From positions 10,245,001-10,309,000 of the forward strand of contig NC_065573.1 in the NCBI RefSeq assembly GCF_937616625.2: a DNA stretch of 64,000 nt. The letters are read 5' to 3'. This stretch comes from Mercurialis annua (Eukaryota; Streptophyta; Magnoliopsida; Malpighiales; Euphorbiaceae). The position numbers and the translations under genes are program-made. Every line of letters starts with the position of its first letter. Position 1 is the stretch's first letter. This document shows, piece after piece, positions 63,386 through 64,000 of this stretch. Under the pieces are notes generated by a model, which saw only the letters and a program-made list of their open reading frames with translations, did not search any database and was not told where the DNA came from.

Positions 63386-64000
63386 ATTAATTGTCATTTT
63401 TCACGCACACTTTGCGTCATATAACCTAAGCATGCTTAGGTAATCAGAACAATTCGTTAGAGAGACTTGTGACGCGACATAAGCATGGTAATCGAAATGA
63501 CGCGTTAAAGAGACATGAGACGCGCCATACTAATCTAGTGTCACTTTTCACGCACACTTTGCGTAATAAAACCTAACCATGCTTAGGTAATCAGAAAAAC
63601 GCGTTAAAGAGACTTAAGAGGCGACATATTAATCTAGCGTCAGTTTTCACGCACACTTTGTGTAATATATAACCTAACCATGCTTAGGTAATCGGAACGA
63701 CGCGTTAAAGACACTTGAGACACGACCTACTAATCAATTGTCACTTTTCACGCACACTTAGCGTAATATAACCTAACCTTGCTTAGGTAATCGGAACGTC
63801 GCGTTAAAGAGACTTGTGACGCGACATATTAATTTAGCGTCACTTTGCGTAATATTACCTGACCATGCTTATGTAATCGGAACGACATGTTAGAGAGACT
63901 CTTGATGCGACATAAGCATGGTAATCGAAGCGACACGATAAAGAGACTTCAGACGCGACATACTTATCTAGCGTCACTTTTCACACACACTTTGCATAAT
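63386..64000 (+). repeat. Block F, third and diverged copy (cut by window end)
   Basis: This copy begins with the same attaattgtcattttt start, 4,710 bp after the copy at 58676, and follows the same unit order (short unit with agcatggtaatcg, then gacatgagacgcgcc, then gcgacatattaatctagcg). It has substantially more differences than the first two copies have between themselves. Confidence 0.8.

Larger units (their letters stand above)
54621..64000 (+). repeat. 99-bp satellite, forward orientation, diverged 4.7-5.5 kb repeat
   Basis: This is forward satellite to the window end. From 54.6 to 58.7 kb it is a diverged partner of about 60.1-63.4 kb; for example the reduced unit gcgttagatctagcgtcac occurs at 57176 and 61983 (offset 4,807 bp) and also at 50634. 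Further left the offset grows to about 5.5 kb. The third start of block F is at 63386. No genes are seen. Confidence 0.88.

Noticed and set aside
1..64000. Telomeric or interstitial telomere repeat, because of CCTAACC in each unit
   Set aside because: The word occurs once per 99 bp within a longer box, and there are no tracts of TTTAGGG or CCCTAAA.
1..64000. Assignment to a centromere
   Set aside because: A 99-bp unit with higher-order structure is compatible with a centromeric, subtelomeric or knob position. Nothing in the sequence decides between them.

Overview
This window is plant nuclear satellite DNA and I find no protein-coding gene in it. About 60 of the 64 kb is one tandem repeat family with a 99-bp basic unit (three consecutive units near 7686, 7785 and 7884 are exactly 99 bp apart), in roughly 600 diverged copies. 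Each unit carries the 16-bp near-palindrome CCTAACCATGCTTAGG, then a CpG-rich stretch (CGGAACGACGCG), then ACATACTAATCTAGCGTCAC and TTTTCACGCACACTTTGCG. A 48-bp short unit (marked by CATAAGCATGGTAATCG) is interspersed throughout. Flowering-plant nuclear origin is indicated by a Stowaway-type MITE, a plastid trnS-GCU fragment and a Ty3-like LTR embedded in the array. I cannot name the species or the chromosomal position.

Layout. 1-11992: two full copies and one partial copy of a 4,780-bp higher-order repeat, each with the same 332-bp MITE. 11993-26166: forward satellite, broken by a two-unit inversion (12811-13026) and an unrecognised insert (about 15472-15728). 26167-27383: organelle-derived insert with AT-rich plastid spacer, a complete trnS-GCU, mitochondrion-like DNA and a 60-bp direct repeat. 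27384-38174: forward satellite made of duplicated blocks shared with 18-25 kb. 38175-42780: a 4.6-kb inverted block. 42781-46056: forward satellite. 46057-46188: short inverted piece. 46189-47326: solo LTR on the minus strand with a seven-copy palindromic minisatellite. 47327-64000: forward satellite with a 3.85-kb block present twice, 11.35 kb apart, a third diverged copy starting at 63386, and an inverted piece at 53970-54620.

Nothing here works as a gene system. The interest lies in how the array evolves: nested periods (99 bp, about 1.0-1.1 kb, 4.7-5.7 kb), very recent 4.78-kb amplification carrying a transposon along, inversions whose junctions fall on short inverted homologies, and the capture of organelle and retroelement DNA. 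Reading frames of 60-99 codons arise only because 99 and 48 are multiples of three, so a stop-free frame stays open from unit to unit. All identities and boundaries were read by eye and may be off by a few bases, more for diverged blocks.
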